Source: Gammaproteobacteria bacterium (GTDB lineage: Bacteria; Pseudomonadota; Gammaproteobacteria; Thiomicrospirales; Thiomicrospiraceae). From it: a DNA stretch of 10,840 nt. Each line of letters opens with the position of its first letter. Within the stretch, counting starts at the first letter, position 1. The notes under the pieces are model-generated. The model made no database searches, was not told where the DNA came from, and was given only the letters and a program-made list of their open reading frames with translations. The translations under genes and the position numbers were made by a program. This document shows positions 1 through 6,373 of the stretch, piece by piece. Location: the NCBI GenBank assembly GCA_013153955.1, contig JAADDM010000008.1:1-10840 (forward strand). The letters are read 5' to 3'.

Positions 1-498
1 GTTCAAGGCATCTCGAAAGGCGATCGCATGGATACCTCCATTCAAAAATCGGTGGAATTGGGGATTACCGCGATTCAACCCGTGTTTACCGAACGCTGTG
101 ATGTGAAGTTAACCGCCGACAAACTCGAAAAGCGTCGTGCGCAGTGGCAAGCGATTGTCATTAATGCCTGTGAACAGAGTGGCCGCACAGTCGTCCCCAA
201 AATTTTACCCATTCAAACCCTTTCAGCTTGGTTAGAGCACCTTAACCCAGCTGAACAGGTATTTGGATTGGTACTCGACCCTTATGCACCCTCACGTTTA
301 AGCACCGTCAACGCACCTCAAACAGGGCAATCCATTCAGCTGCTCATTGGGCCAGAAGGCGGATTAACGGAAGCCGAAGTCATGCAAGCCACCGAGGCAG
401 GGTTAACCGCCGTGCAACTGGGGCCACGCATTCTACGTACAGAGACAGCAGGGCCTGCGGTATTGGCGATCCTCCAAAACCAATGGGGCGATTTTTAG
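1..498 (+). CDS. rsmE: 16S rRNA (uracil-1498-N3)-methyltransferase RsmE, 5'-truncated
   Basis: RsmE uses S-adenosylmethionine to methylate N3 of U1498 in 16S rRNA, acting on the assembled 30S subunit in the cytoplasm. The frame is open from base 1, beginning V-Q-G-I-S-K-G-D-R-M-D, so the Met at 28 is internal and the gene starts upstream of the window. About 165 residues are present, against roughly 240 for the family, so the N-terminal PUA-like domain is missing and the C-terminal SPOUT (knotted) methyltransferase domain is nearly complete. The two motifs that form the SAM-binding knot are intact: LIGPEGGLTEAEV (codons at about 343-381) and LGPRILRTETA (about 418-450). The 'IQKSVELG' helix and 'ERC' segment are also typical. 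The next gene, gshA, starts about 160 nt downstream with its own candidate promoter, so the two are probably separate units. Identification is firm. Confidence 0.93.
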   Translation, partial: VQGISKGDRMDTSIQKSVELGITAIQPVFTERCDVKLTADKLEKRRAQWQAIVINACEQSGRTVVPKILPIQTLSAWLEHLNPAEQVFGLVLDPYAPSRLSTVNAPQTGQSIQLLIGPEGGLTEAEVMQATEAGLTAVQLGPRILRTETAGPAVLAILQNQWGDF

Positions 499-540
499 CG
501 TCACCTCTGTCATTTATGGGCTGTGATTAAAATAACAATC

Positions 541-555
541 GTTCTCGTATAGAAC
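541..555. repeat. Inverted repeat overlapping the gshA promoter
   Basis: GTTCT-cgtat-AGAAC is a perfect 5-bp inverted repeat with a 5-nt centre, placed over the expected -35 region of the gshA promoter. It could be a small operator or chance. The wider 531-550 stretch (AATAACAATCGTTCTCGTAT) also loosely resembles a Fur-box type sequence, but only at about 10 of the 15 positions of a 7-1-7 Fur consensus. Confidence 0.25.
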
Positions 556-569
556 AATCACGTTATAAT
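541..569 (+). promoter_or_regulatory. Candidate promoter of gshA
   Basis: A perfect TATAAT lies at 564-569, about 88 nt upstream of the gshA ATG. The matching -35 region is weak (TTCTCG at 542-547 with a 16-nt spacer, 3 of 6 matches). The -10 is the only strong element in the 158-nt gap between rsmE and gshA. A weak -35 overlapped by an inverted repeat (separate entry) would suit an activator- or repressor-controlled promoter, but that is inference. Confidence 0.45.
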
Positions 570-644
570 AATGACCATTAACGTACCCACACCACTGAAA
601 TCAAATCATGCCAGCCACTCAGCACACGTTTGAGTGAGGTTAAT

Positions 645-650
645 AGAGAG
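645..650 (+). promoter_or_regulatory. Ribosome-binding site that decides the gshA start
   Basis: AGAGAG, 6 nt before ATG 657, is the only purine-rich site near the beginning of the open frame. It supports ATG 657 over the in-frame TTG at 630. Confidence 0.5.
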
Positions 651-656
651 TTATTC

Positions 657-1967
657 ATGTCTTCAACAAATCAAGTTCCGCATCTTCAAACCGCGCTTAA
701 AGGGCCGTTACTCGAGCTCGAAAAACACCTATTAAGCCATCGTACAGAGATTGAGTCTTGGTTTAGAAAACAGTTTAAAAATACCCCTGCTCCTTTCTAT
801 TGCTCGGTTGATTTACGTAATGCGGGCTATAAGCTCGCCCCCGTTGATACCAACCTATTTCCAGCGGGCTTTAACAACTTGCACCCCGATTTACGCTCTT
901 TGGCCGTTCACGCAGCACAAAATGCAGTCACGCAGGCCTGCCCAACCACCGATGGCGTGTTAATCATTCCTGAAAACCATACCCGTAACACCTTCTATTT
1001 AGAGAATGTCTTTGCCCTGCAAACCATTTTAGAAAGTGCCGGCTATGAGGTGCATATCGGTTCGCTTATTCCAGACTTAAACGCCCCCTTATTGGTTGAG
1101 CTGCCCTCGGGCAATATGCTCACCCTAAAGCCGTTAGTCCGCGAAGGTGACCGAGTCGGGGTTGATAACTTCTTCCCGTGTGCCGTCTTGTTAAACAACG
1201 ATTTATCAGGCGGCCGCCCTGAAATGTTAGAGGGCCTCAGCCAGACCTTACTGCCGCCGATGGAGTTAGGCTGGGCAGATCGTTTTAAAATTGACCACTT
1301 CCAGCACTACTCGGACGTAACCAAAGCCTTTGCAGAGATTATTGACATTGACCAGTGGCTTATTAACCCAACGTCTATCTCTTGTGGACCGGTGAATTTT
1401 AAAGAACGTACCGGGCTAGAAGCGCTGGCAGAAACCGTCAACAAAGTCTTAGAAGACACCCAAAATTATTACGAAACACACAACATTAGCTGTAAGCCTT
1501 TTGTGATTGTAAAGTCTGACAGCGGCACTTACGGCATGGCGATTATGTCGGTTAATAGTGCGGATGACATTCTTAACTTAAACCGCAAACAACGCAACAA
1601 AATGGCCTCTGTTAAAGAAGGCCTTCAAGTTGAGCAGATGTTGGTGCAAGAGGGAGTCTACACTTACGAGACCATTGAAGAAGCAGTGGCTGAACCGGTG
1701 GTGTATATGATAGGCAGTCAAGTTGTTGGAGGCTTCTACCGTGTACATACCGGTAAAACGGCAACGGATAACCTAAACTCACCCGGGATGCATTTTGAGC
1801 CACTCTCTTTTGAAGAGTCTTGTGCACTGCCCGATGATAACCAGACCCCTGATGCCAGTCCAAACCGTTTCTACGCTTACGGCGTCATTGCACGACTGGC
1901 CTTGTTGGCTGCTGCCCGTGAAATAGCCGATGCCAAAGAGGCTTTAACCGATTTAGCAGATATTTAA
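657..1967 (+). CDS. gshA: Glutamate-cysteine ligase, A. ferrooxidans-type GshA
   Basis: This enzyme catalyses the first step of glutathione synthesis: ATP-dependent joining of glutamate and cysteine to gamma-glutamylcysteine, in the cytoplasm. The 436-residue protein matches the proteobacterial GshA family first described in Acidithiobacillus ferrooxidans, which is unrelated in sequence to E. coli GshA. Visible family-like segments are KERTGLEAL from about residue 249, the ATP-grasp-like KSDSGTYGMAIMSV from residue 286, an E-rich VKEGLQVEQMLVQEGV stretch at about 322-337, and GGFYRVHTGK near 360. I chose ATG 657 because an AGAGAG ribosome-binding site lies 6 nt upstream. A TTG at 630 would add nine residues but has no such site. 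The partner gene gshB lies 1.6 kb downstream, separated by an NnrS gene, which supports the function. Regulation may act through the promoter near 541-569. Fairly sure of family and role. Confidence 0.88.
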   Translation: MSSTNQVPHLQTALKGPLLELEKHLLSHRTEIESWFRKQFKNTPAPFYCSVDLRNAGYKLAPVDTNLFPAGFNNLHPDLRSLAVHAAQNAVTQACPTTDGVLIIPENHTRNTFYLENVFALQTILESAGYEVHIGSLIPDLNAPLLVELPSGNMLTLKPLVREGDRVGVDNFFPCAVLLNNDLSGGRPEMLEGLSQTLLPPMELGWADRFKIDHFQHYSDVTKAFAEIIDIDQWLINPTSISCGPVNFKERTGLEALAETVNKVLEDTQNYYETHNISCKPFVIVKSDSGTYGMAIMSVNSADDILNLNRKQRNKMASVKEGLQVEQMLVQEGVYTYETIEEAVAEPVVYMIGSQVVGGFYRVHTGKTATDNLNSPGMHFEPLSFEESCALPDDNQTPDASPNRFYAYGVIARLALLAAAREIADAKEALTDLADI

Positions 1968-1979
1968 TCTGTAACGGAA

Positions 1980-2022
1980 TGGTTAAGCTGATTGCGGCTT
2001 GGCCAATGTTATTCGTTTTTTT
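1980..2022 (+). terminator. Possible weak terminator after gshA
   Basis: Bases 1980-1988 can pair with 1997-2005 (9 bp including two G·T wobbles, 8-nt loop). A run of seven T lies at 2016-2022. The T run begins about 10 nt after the stem, which is too far for a classical intrinsic terminator, so this is a tentative call. The rest of the 282-nt gap holds a second short inverted repeat (AGGCC 2023-2027 / GGCCT 2040-2044) and the nnrS promoter. I see no small gene in it. Confidence 0.28.
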
Positions 2023-2131
2023 AGGCCTGCCTTAATCATGGCCTGAATAACCGTTCCTTTATCCATGTAAGCCGAATCAGACACTCTTTTTATAAACCTG
2101 TTTAGCACTAAGTTACCCTTACTCAAGTCCT

Positions 2132-2159
2132 TTGACACTCTTACTTGCTATGATTTAAT
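2132..2159 (+). promoter_or_regulatory. Sigma-70-type promoter of the NnrS gene
   Basis: A perfect -35 TTGACA (2132-2137) is followed by a 16-nt spacer and an extended -10, TG-A-TTTAAT (TG at 2151-2152, hexamer 2154-2159, 5 of 6 matches). Transcription would begin near 2166 and leave a leader of about 84 nt that contains an inverted repeat (2184-2218). The promoter shows that the NnrS gene need not depend on read-through from gshA. Confidence 0.68.
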
Positions 2160-2183
2160 AACACACACGTTATTGCGCTATGT

Positions 2184-2218
2184 TCATCAACTTACCCAGC
2201 TTCAACCTATATTGATGA
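2184..2218. repeat. Inverted repeat in the nnrS leader
   Basis: TCATCAA (2184-2190) and TTGATGA (2212-2218) are perfect 7-bp complements separated by 21 nt. Allowing one unpaired base, the match extends outward to a TGT/ACA pair. The repeat lies between the predicted transcription start and the start codon, so it could fold in the mRNA or act as a pair of protein half-sites. TTGAT is the half-site of FNR/DNR-type regulators, but here the halves face outward at the wrong spacing. Confidence 0.35.
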
Positions 2219-2249
2219 CATAGCTTACCTTACCCAGATAGGTCACATT

Positions 2250-3473
2250 ATGTCTACACTCAACCTAGAAACAAACCCTAAACAGCCCGCTAATTTTTCA
2301 CTTTTTAATCTCGGATTTCGCCCCTTCTTTTTAGGCGCGGGCATCTTTTCCAGCTTGGCGATTCTGCTTTGGTTAATGCTTTTTCAAGGCATGATGACTC
2401 TACCTGTAGACAATATAACCCTCACAGAGTGGCATAGCCACGAGATGATTTTTGGCTTTACTCTGGCCGTTGCAACCGGTTTTCTGCTCACGGCGGTCAA
2501 AAACTGGACGGGGGTGAACACCCCTTCGGGTGCGCCCCTTGCGATACTCTTCAGCCTCTGGATTGGTGGACGAATTGGCTGGTTTTTACCCGCCTTGCTA
2601 CCAAATTTAAGCTTTGAAATACTGCTGGTCACTGCCGCATTCGATTTGCTGTTTAACCTCTATTTTGCCATCGCCTTTGCACAGCCTATCTTGAAAACGA
2701 AGCAGTGGAAACAGACAGGCCTGCTCGCTAAAGTCATGCTGATGGGATTGTTCAATGCCATCTTTTACTTAGGCGTATTTGGCATCATAGATGATGGCAT
2801 CTGGCTAGGCACCTATGGCGGATTTTTCATTATTCTCGCCCTTGTCTTAAATATGGGTCGTCGAGTGATTCCCTTCTTTATCGAAAAAGGGGTTGCCGAA
2901 ACGGTCACCTTAGCCAATCCAAAGTGGATTGACCACGGCAGTTTAGGCCTATTTTTGCTGCTCACACTCTCTGAGCTATTTGCCCAAAGCCCTAAGTTAA
3001 CCGCGGTAATCGCCCTATTGCTGTTTTTTGTAGGGAATATGCGCCTCATTAACTGGTATACCCCTGGCATTTGGGCAAAACCCATGCTGTGGAGCTTATA
3101 TTTAGGCATGGTCTTTATTCAAATGGGCTTTGCTTTTTATGCTATCGAAGCATTTATTCCGGGGTTTAAATCACTGGCAATTCACGCCTTGACCATGGGC
3201 GGTATCGGCCTCATTACCCTAGGGATGATGACCCGGGTTAGCCTAGGACATACCGCGCGCAATGTGAACGAACCGCCAAAGAGCCATGCCACCATTCTTA
3301 GACTGATTGTTTTAGCAACGCTCATCAGAACGCTGTTTCCGGCCCTATTACCCGAACACTATGCACTCTGGATTATGCTCTCTCAATTTTTATGGATAAG
3401 CGCCTTCGCACTCTTTACGGTACGCTTTGCGCCTATGCTGATTCAAAAACGGATTGATGGTCATTTTGGGTAA
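2250..3473 (+). CDS. nnrS: NnrS family haem-copper membrane protein
   Basis: NnrS proteins are polytopic inner-membrane proteins that bind haem and copper and are associated with denitrification or nitric-oxide tolerance; their exact reaction is not settled. The 407-residue protein is hydrophobic along its length, with about 12 plausible membrane helices, close to the family's usual ~400 residues. Family signatures are FNLGFRPFFLGA at 19-30, WHSHEMIFGF at 61-70 (H62, H64 candidate metal or haem ligands), TGFLLTAVKNWTG at 76-88, NMGRRVIPFF in mid-protein, HALTMGGIG from H312, and GHTAR at 333-337. The start ATG has a modest AGG-containing site about 8 nt upstream. No nitric-oxide reductase or nitrite reductase gene is adjacent; instead it sits between gshA and gshB, pointing to a stress-tolerance rather than a dedicated denitrification role (inference). 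It is likely transcribed from its own TTGACA promoter. Confidence 0.9.
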   Translation: MSTLNLETNPKQPANFSLFNLGFRPFFLGAGIFSSLAILLWLMLFQGMMTLPVDNITLTEWHSHEMIFGFTLAVATGFLLTAVKNWTGVNTPSGAPLAILFSLWIGGRIGWFLPALLPNLSFEILLVTAAFDLLFNLYFAIAFAQPILKTKQWKQTGLLAKVMLMGLFNAIFYLGVFGIIDDGIWLGTYGGFFIILALVLNMGRRVIPFFIEKGVAETVTLANPKWIDHGSLGLFLLLTLSELFAQSPKLTAVIALLLFFVGNMRLINWYTPGIWAKPMLWSLYLGMVFIQMGFAFYAIEAFIPGFKSLAIHALTMGGIGLITLGMMTRVSLGHTARNVNEPPKSHATILRLIVLATLIRTLFPALLPEHYALWIMLSQFLWISAFALFTVRFAPMLIQKRIDGHFG

Positions 3474-3478
3474 CCACT

Positions 3479-3506
3479 TTGACTCTCCCTGACAGCAAAG
3501 TACAAT
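3479..3506 (+). promoter_or_regulatory. Sigma-70-type promoter of gshB
   Basis: TTGACT (3479-3484, 5 of 6 matches) is followed by a 16-nt spacer and TACAAT (3501-3506, 5 of 6). The start point would be near 3513, about 73 nt before the gshB ATG. The -35 hexamer lies just 6 nt after the nnrS stop codon. Confidence 0.65.
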
Positions 3507-3585
3507 AGGACGCAGCCACGTGCTGGACAAGGCTTCAAAATACACGCTCTTAACTTAGGGCGTACACACTCGCAAAGGATTAAAA

Positions 3586-4548
3586 ATGCTCAAAGTTGGC
3601 ATCGTCATGGACCCCATCCAAAACATTAAACCGCACAAAGACAGCTCCTTTGCGATGTTGCTTGAAGCACAGAGACGCGGTCACGAGCTGGTCTATATGC
3701 AGCCCGAAGACCTCTACCTAAAAAATGGGCAGGCCTATGCCATCACCAGTGCGCTTAAAGTATGGGACAGACCCAAAGACGAGCAGTTTTTTGGCTTTGG
3801 TCAGAGCTTAGATGTGCCGCTCAACACCCTAGATATTATTCTCATTCGTCAAGACCCCCCATTCACAAATGACTACCTCTACAGCACGCATATTCTGGAG
3901 CAGGCAGAAGCCGAAGGGGTACTGGTGGTCAACAAACCACAAACGTTACGTGATGCCAATGAGAAACTGTTTGCAAGCTGGTTTCCTCAATGCATTCCCC
4001 CCACACTGGTCACCGCTAACGCCGATAAACTGCGCACCTTTATCCAAGACCATCAGGACACCATTCTAAAGCCGCTTGATGCGATGGGCGGCGCGTCTAT
4101 CTTTAGAGTCAAGCAAGATGACCCTAATATCAGCGTCATTATTGAGACCATGACAGACCATGGCAAACACCATATTATGGCGCAAACTTTTCTGCCGGAG
4201 ATTGCCCAAGGGGATAAACGCATTCTCATCATCAACGGTCAGCCAATCGACTATACCCTTGCGCGTATTCCCGCCAAAGGCGAAACCCGAGGCAATATCG
4301 CAGCCGGTGGTTCAGGCGTGGGCATGGCCATTACCGACCGAGAGCGTTGGTTGTGTGAACAGATTGCCCCCACCCTGAAAGCAAAAGGCCTCTACTTTGT
4401 TGGCTTGGATGTTATTGGTGACTATATCACCGAAATTAACGTTACCAGCCCTACCTGTATTCGTGAGCTAGACAGCCAGTTTCAGCTCAATATTGCAGGC
4501 CTGCTATTTGACAGTTTGGAAGCACAGATTCACCTAAACCGCGCTTAA
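3586..4548 (+). CDS. gshB: Glutathione synthetase
   Basis: GshB joins gamma-glutamylcysteine to glycine using ATP, the second and last step of glutathione synthesis, in the cytoplasm. The 320-residue length matches the family (E. coli about 316). The N-terminal domain opens with the typical MLKVGIVMDPI and the IKPHKDSSFAMLLEAQRRGH segment that follows. The ATP-grasp domain shows ILKPLDAMGGASIFRV at about 159-174, then DKRILIINGQPI and an ARIPAKGETRGNIAAGG loop (nucleotide and substrate contacts), and ends with GLDVIGDYITEINVTSPT, where the Glu and Asn bind metal. A clear AAAGGA ribosome-binding site (3574-3579) lies 6 nt before the ATG. It has its own promoter and is closed by the 4549-4600 hairpin, so it may be monocistronic. 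The same gene stands upstream of yqgE–ruvX–pyrRBC' in Pseudomonas. Identification is secure. Confidence 0.97.
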   Translation: MLKVGIVMDPIQNIKPHKDSSFAMLLEAQRRGHELVYMQPEDLYLKNGQAYAITSALKVWDRPKDEQFFGFGQSLDVPLNTLDIILIRQDPPFTNDYLYSTHILEQAEAEGVLVVNKPQTLRDANEKLFASWFPQCIPPTLVTANADKLRTFIQDHQDTILKPLDAMGGASIFRVKQDDPNISVIIETMTDHGKHHIMAQTFLPEIAQGDKRILIINGQPIDYTLARIPAKGETRGNIAAGGSGVGMAITDRERWLCEQIAPTLKAKGLYFVGLDVIGDYITEINVTSPTCIRELDSQFQLNIAGLLFDSLEAQIHLNRA

Positions 4549-4600
4549 AAAGGAAAATAGCTAGAGGGCATCAGCTTGATGCCACGCTATTTTGTCCTTT
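4549..4600. terminator. Long imperfect hairpin, likely terminator of gshB
   Basis: The hairpin begins immediately after the gshB stop codon. The outer arm 4549-4553 pairs with 4596-4600, the middle arm 4554-4561 (AAAATAGC) pairs with 4586-4593 (GCTATTTT), and the inner GGCATCA (4567-4573) pairs with TGATGCC (4577-4583) around a 3-nt loop: 20 base pairs in all, with one asymmetric internal loop and a 2-nt bulge. The 3' arm is T-rich on the + strand. Read on the - strand the hairpin ends in a run of T, so it may work in both directions. It overlaps a TTG codon (4592) that could be mistaken for the apbE start. Confidence 0.65.
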
Positions 4601-4651
4601 AAACGATGTGTGCCAACGCCACCACAAACACATAGCCACTCAACAAACCTA

Positions 4652-5692
4652 ATGAGTAACCACCGTATTTTGTCTATCGCCTCTGTAAACACCCGCTTCG
4701 TGCTCTTAATCACTCTATTCATACTGTCGATTGCTGGGTGTAGCAACGAAAAACAGACCCCGCATCAAGCCACCATTGTCGTCTTTGGAACGCTTGTTGA
4801 CATCACGGTTTATCATGAAGATGCCAAGCAGGCTAATCTTGCCATTCAGCAAGTTGAGCAAGATTTCCACCGCTTTCATACTCAGTGGCACGCATGGGAA
4901 CGCGGCGGAATTGTCAGTAAAATCAACGCGGCCATCGCCAGTGAAACCCCCATTACCGTGGCCGACTCGGTGAAACAGTTTATTCTGACCTCTCAACAGC
5001 TGACACGACAGAGCCAAGGCTTGTTTGATCCGGGCATTGGTCAACTGATTGCACTCTGGGGCTTTCATTCCGAAGCTTGGCAAGGGCCGCCACCAAGCGA
5101 TCAAGCCATTCAAGCTTGGTTAGCCCATCGCCCCAGCCTATTAGACCTCTATTTTGAAGGGCATACCCTGCGCAGTAAAAACCGCTACGTGCAACTCGAT
5201 TTTGGTGGTAATGCAAAAGGCCTCGCCATTAATATGGCGCTGAGTAGCCTAGAAAAAGCGGGCATTCATAATGCCATTGTCAGCATCGGTGGCGACATGA
5301 AAGCGATGGGATTAAAAAACAACCAGACCTGGTCGGTTGGGATTCAATCTCCACAATCCCCCTCCAAAATACTCGCCTCACTGCACCTCAACAGTGGCGA
5401 AAGTATCGTCACTTCGGGTACGTATCAACGCTATTTTGAGTGGCAAGGGCAACGCTATGCACATGTTCTCAACCCCAACACGGGCTATCCTGCCCACAGT
5501 TTCTCCTCGGTGACCGTACTGCACCCGGATGCCATCACCGCCGATGCTGCGGCCACTGCACTGTTAATTGCAGGGCCGAATGACTGGCTAAATATCGCCC
5601 AGAAAATGGGCGTAGATCACGTTTTATGCCTCACAGAAACGGGGGATATTTTACAAACCCCCAAGATGGCAAGTCGCCTTAAAATGCGCTAA
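4652..5692 (+). CDS. apbE: FAD:protein FMN transferase, lipoprotein
   Basis: ApbE covalently attaches FMN from FAD to a Ser/Thr of target proteins (such as Nqr/Rnf subunits) on the outer face of the inner membrane. From ATG 4652 the protein has 346 residues, as usual for the family, and starts with a lipoprotein signal: a short polar segment, FVLLITLFILSI, then AGC with lipidated Cys30. Family motifs follow in order: LFDPGIGQLIALWGF at 124-138, DFGGNAKG at 183-190, IVSIGGDMKAMG, SIVTSGTYQRYFE from 251, HVLNPNTGYP at 271-280, and the metal-binding ADAAAT around D298 and T302. The open frame extends to a TTG at 4592 and a GTG at 4610, but the TTG lies inside the gshB hairpin and would bury the signal peptide, so I prefer 4652 although it has no clear ribosome-binding site. 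No obvious flavinylation target is encoded nearby. Function is secure, the start less so. Confidence 0.9.
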   Translation: MSNHRILSIASVNTRFVLLITLFILSIAGCSNEKQTPHQATIVVFGTLVDITVYHEDAKQANLAIQQVEQDFHRFHTQWHAWERGGIVSKINAAIASETPITVADSVKQFILTSQQLTRQSQGLFDPGIGQLIALWGFHSEAWQGPPPSDQAIQAWLAHRPSLLDLYFEGHTLRSKNRYVQLDFGGNAKGLAINMALSSLEKAGIHNAIVSIGGDMKAMGLKNNQTWSVGIQSPQSPSKILASLHLNSGESIVTSGTYQRYFEWQGQRYAHVLNPNTGYPAHSFSSVTVLHPDAITADAAATALLIAGPNDWLNIAQKMGVDHVLCLTETGDILQTPKMASRLKMR

Positions 5693-5790
5693 ACAGAGTG
5701 CCGACCGCTCAGCCCATCTCTCCCGTATAAACCGCAAAGTGATTTAAGCCTAAAGCCTCGTCTTTTTGCCTGTGCGACCCCCTACCGCTC

Positions 5791-5799
5791 TGTTATAAT
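5791..5799 (+). promoter_or_regulatory. Extended -10 promoter of the yqgE-ruvX unit
   Basis: TG-T-TATAAT is a perfect extended -10 element (hexamer 5794-5799). No -35 is seen at the usual distance; a TTGCCT at 5766-5771 is 22 nt upstream, which is too far. The predicted start point is about 5806-5807, the very A of the yqgE ATG, which would give a leaderless or near-leaderless mRNA. Confidence 0.6.
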
Positions 5800-5806
5800 T
5801 CGGCTT

Positions 5807-6373
5807 ATGAAACAGATGCCCTCTTTAGAACACCATTTTCTGATTGCCATGCCCTCTCAGGACGACAGTTGGTTTGAAAAAACCGTTATTTATATCGTTG
5901 AAGACAACGAGCATGGCACGATGGGCTTAGTCACCAATTTTGCACACAGTTTCAGCATTCATGACCTGCTTAACCACTTTGAGTTTAGCCCGCACCCCGA
6001 CAGCCCGTTTTTGGATAAAACCGTATTACGAGGCGGCCCAGTCGATTTAGAACGCGGGTTTATTCTGCATAACCCTGCGGGTCACTGGAAAAGCTCCATG
6101 ATTCTGCCCGACAACTTAGCCATGACCGTCTCCGACGACTTCATTGAAGCCCTGAGCAACAACCAAGCCCCTGAATCATTTTTGGTCTGCTTAGGCTTTT
6201 CAGGTTGGAAGCCCGGACAACTTGCCCAAGAGCTACAAAGTAATGCGTGGCTCACCATCCCCTACAACGAAGCACTGCTCTTTGAAACGCCGATTGAAAC
6301 CAAGTGGGAAGTCGCCTTGGGCACCTTAGGCATCTCCCCCGAATTTTTAACCTTGGAGGCGGGCAATGCCTAA
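5807..6373 (+). CDS. yqgE: YqgE/AlgH family protein (UPF0301)
   Basis: YqgE is a small conserved cytoplasmic protein of unsettled biochemical role; its Pseudomonas homologue AlgH was first linked to alginate regulation. The 188-residue length equals the family norm (E. coli 187). The N-terminal HHFLIAMPSQDDSWFEKTV and the YIVEDNEHGTMGLVTN segment are diagnostic, followed by VLRGGPVDLERGFILH and, further on, FLVCLGFSGWKPGQLAQEL and NAWLTIP. Two starts are possible: ATG 5807 and ATG 5816, three codons later, which would give MPSLEHHF. Neither has a ribosome-binding site, and the promoter places the transcript start at or beside 5807. ruvX overlaps the 3' end by 8 nt, with a GGAGG site at 6355-6359 inside yqgE, so the two are translationally linked; this pairing is widespread in proteobacteria. 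Family assignment is secure, function unknown. Confidence 0.95.
   Translation: MKQMPSLEHHFLIAMPSQDDSWFEKTVIYIVEDNEHGTMGLVTNFAHSFSIHDLLNHFEFSPHPDSPFLDKTVLRGGPVDLERGFILHNPAGHWKSSMILPDNLAMTVSDDFIEALSNNQAPESFLVCLGFSGWKPGQLAQELQSNAWLTIPYNEALLFETPIETKWEVALGTLGISPEFLTLEAGNA

Noticed and set aside
630..656. Upstream TTG start for gshA
   Set aside because: It is in frame but has no ribosome-binding site, while ATG 657 has AGAGAG 6 nt upstream.
2113..2126. TTACC-N4-CTCAA as an FNR/DNR site upstream of the nnrS promoter
   Set aside because: Only the right half matches (4 of 5); the left half matches 2 of 5, and the centre is about 46 nt before the predicted start rather than 41.5.
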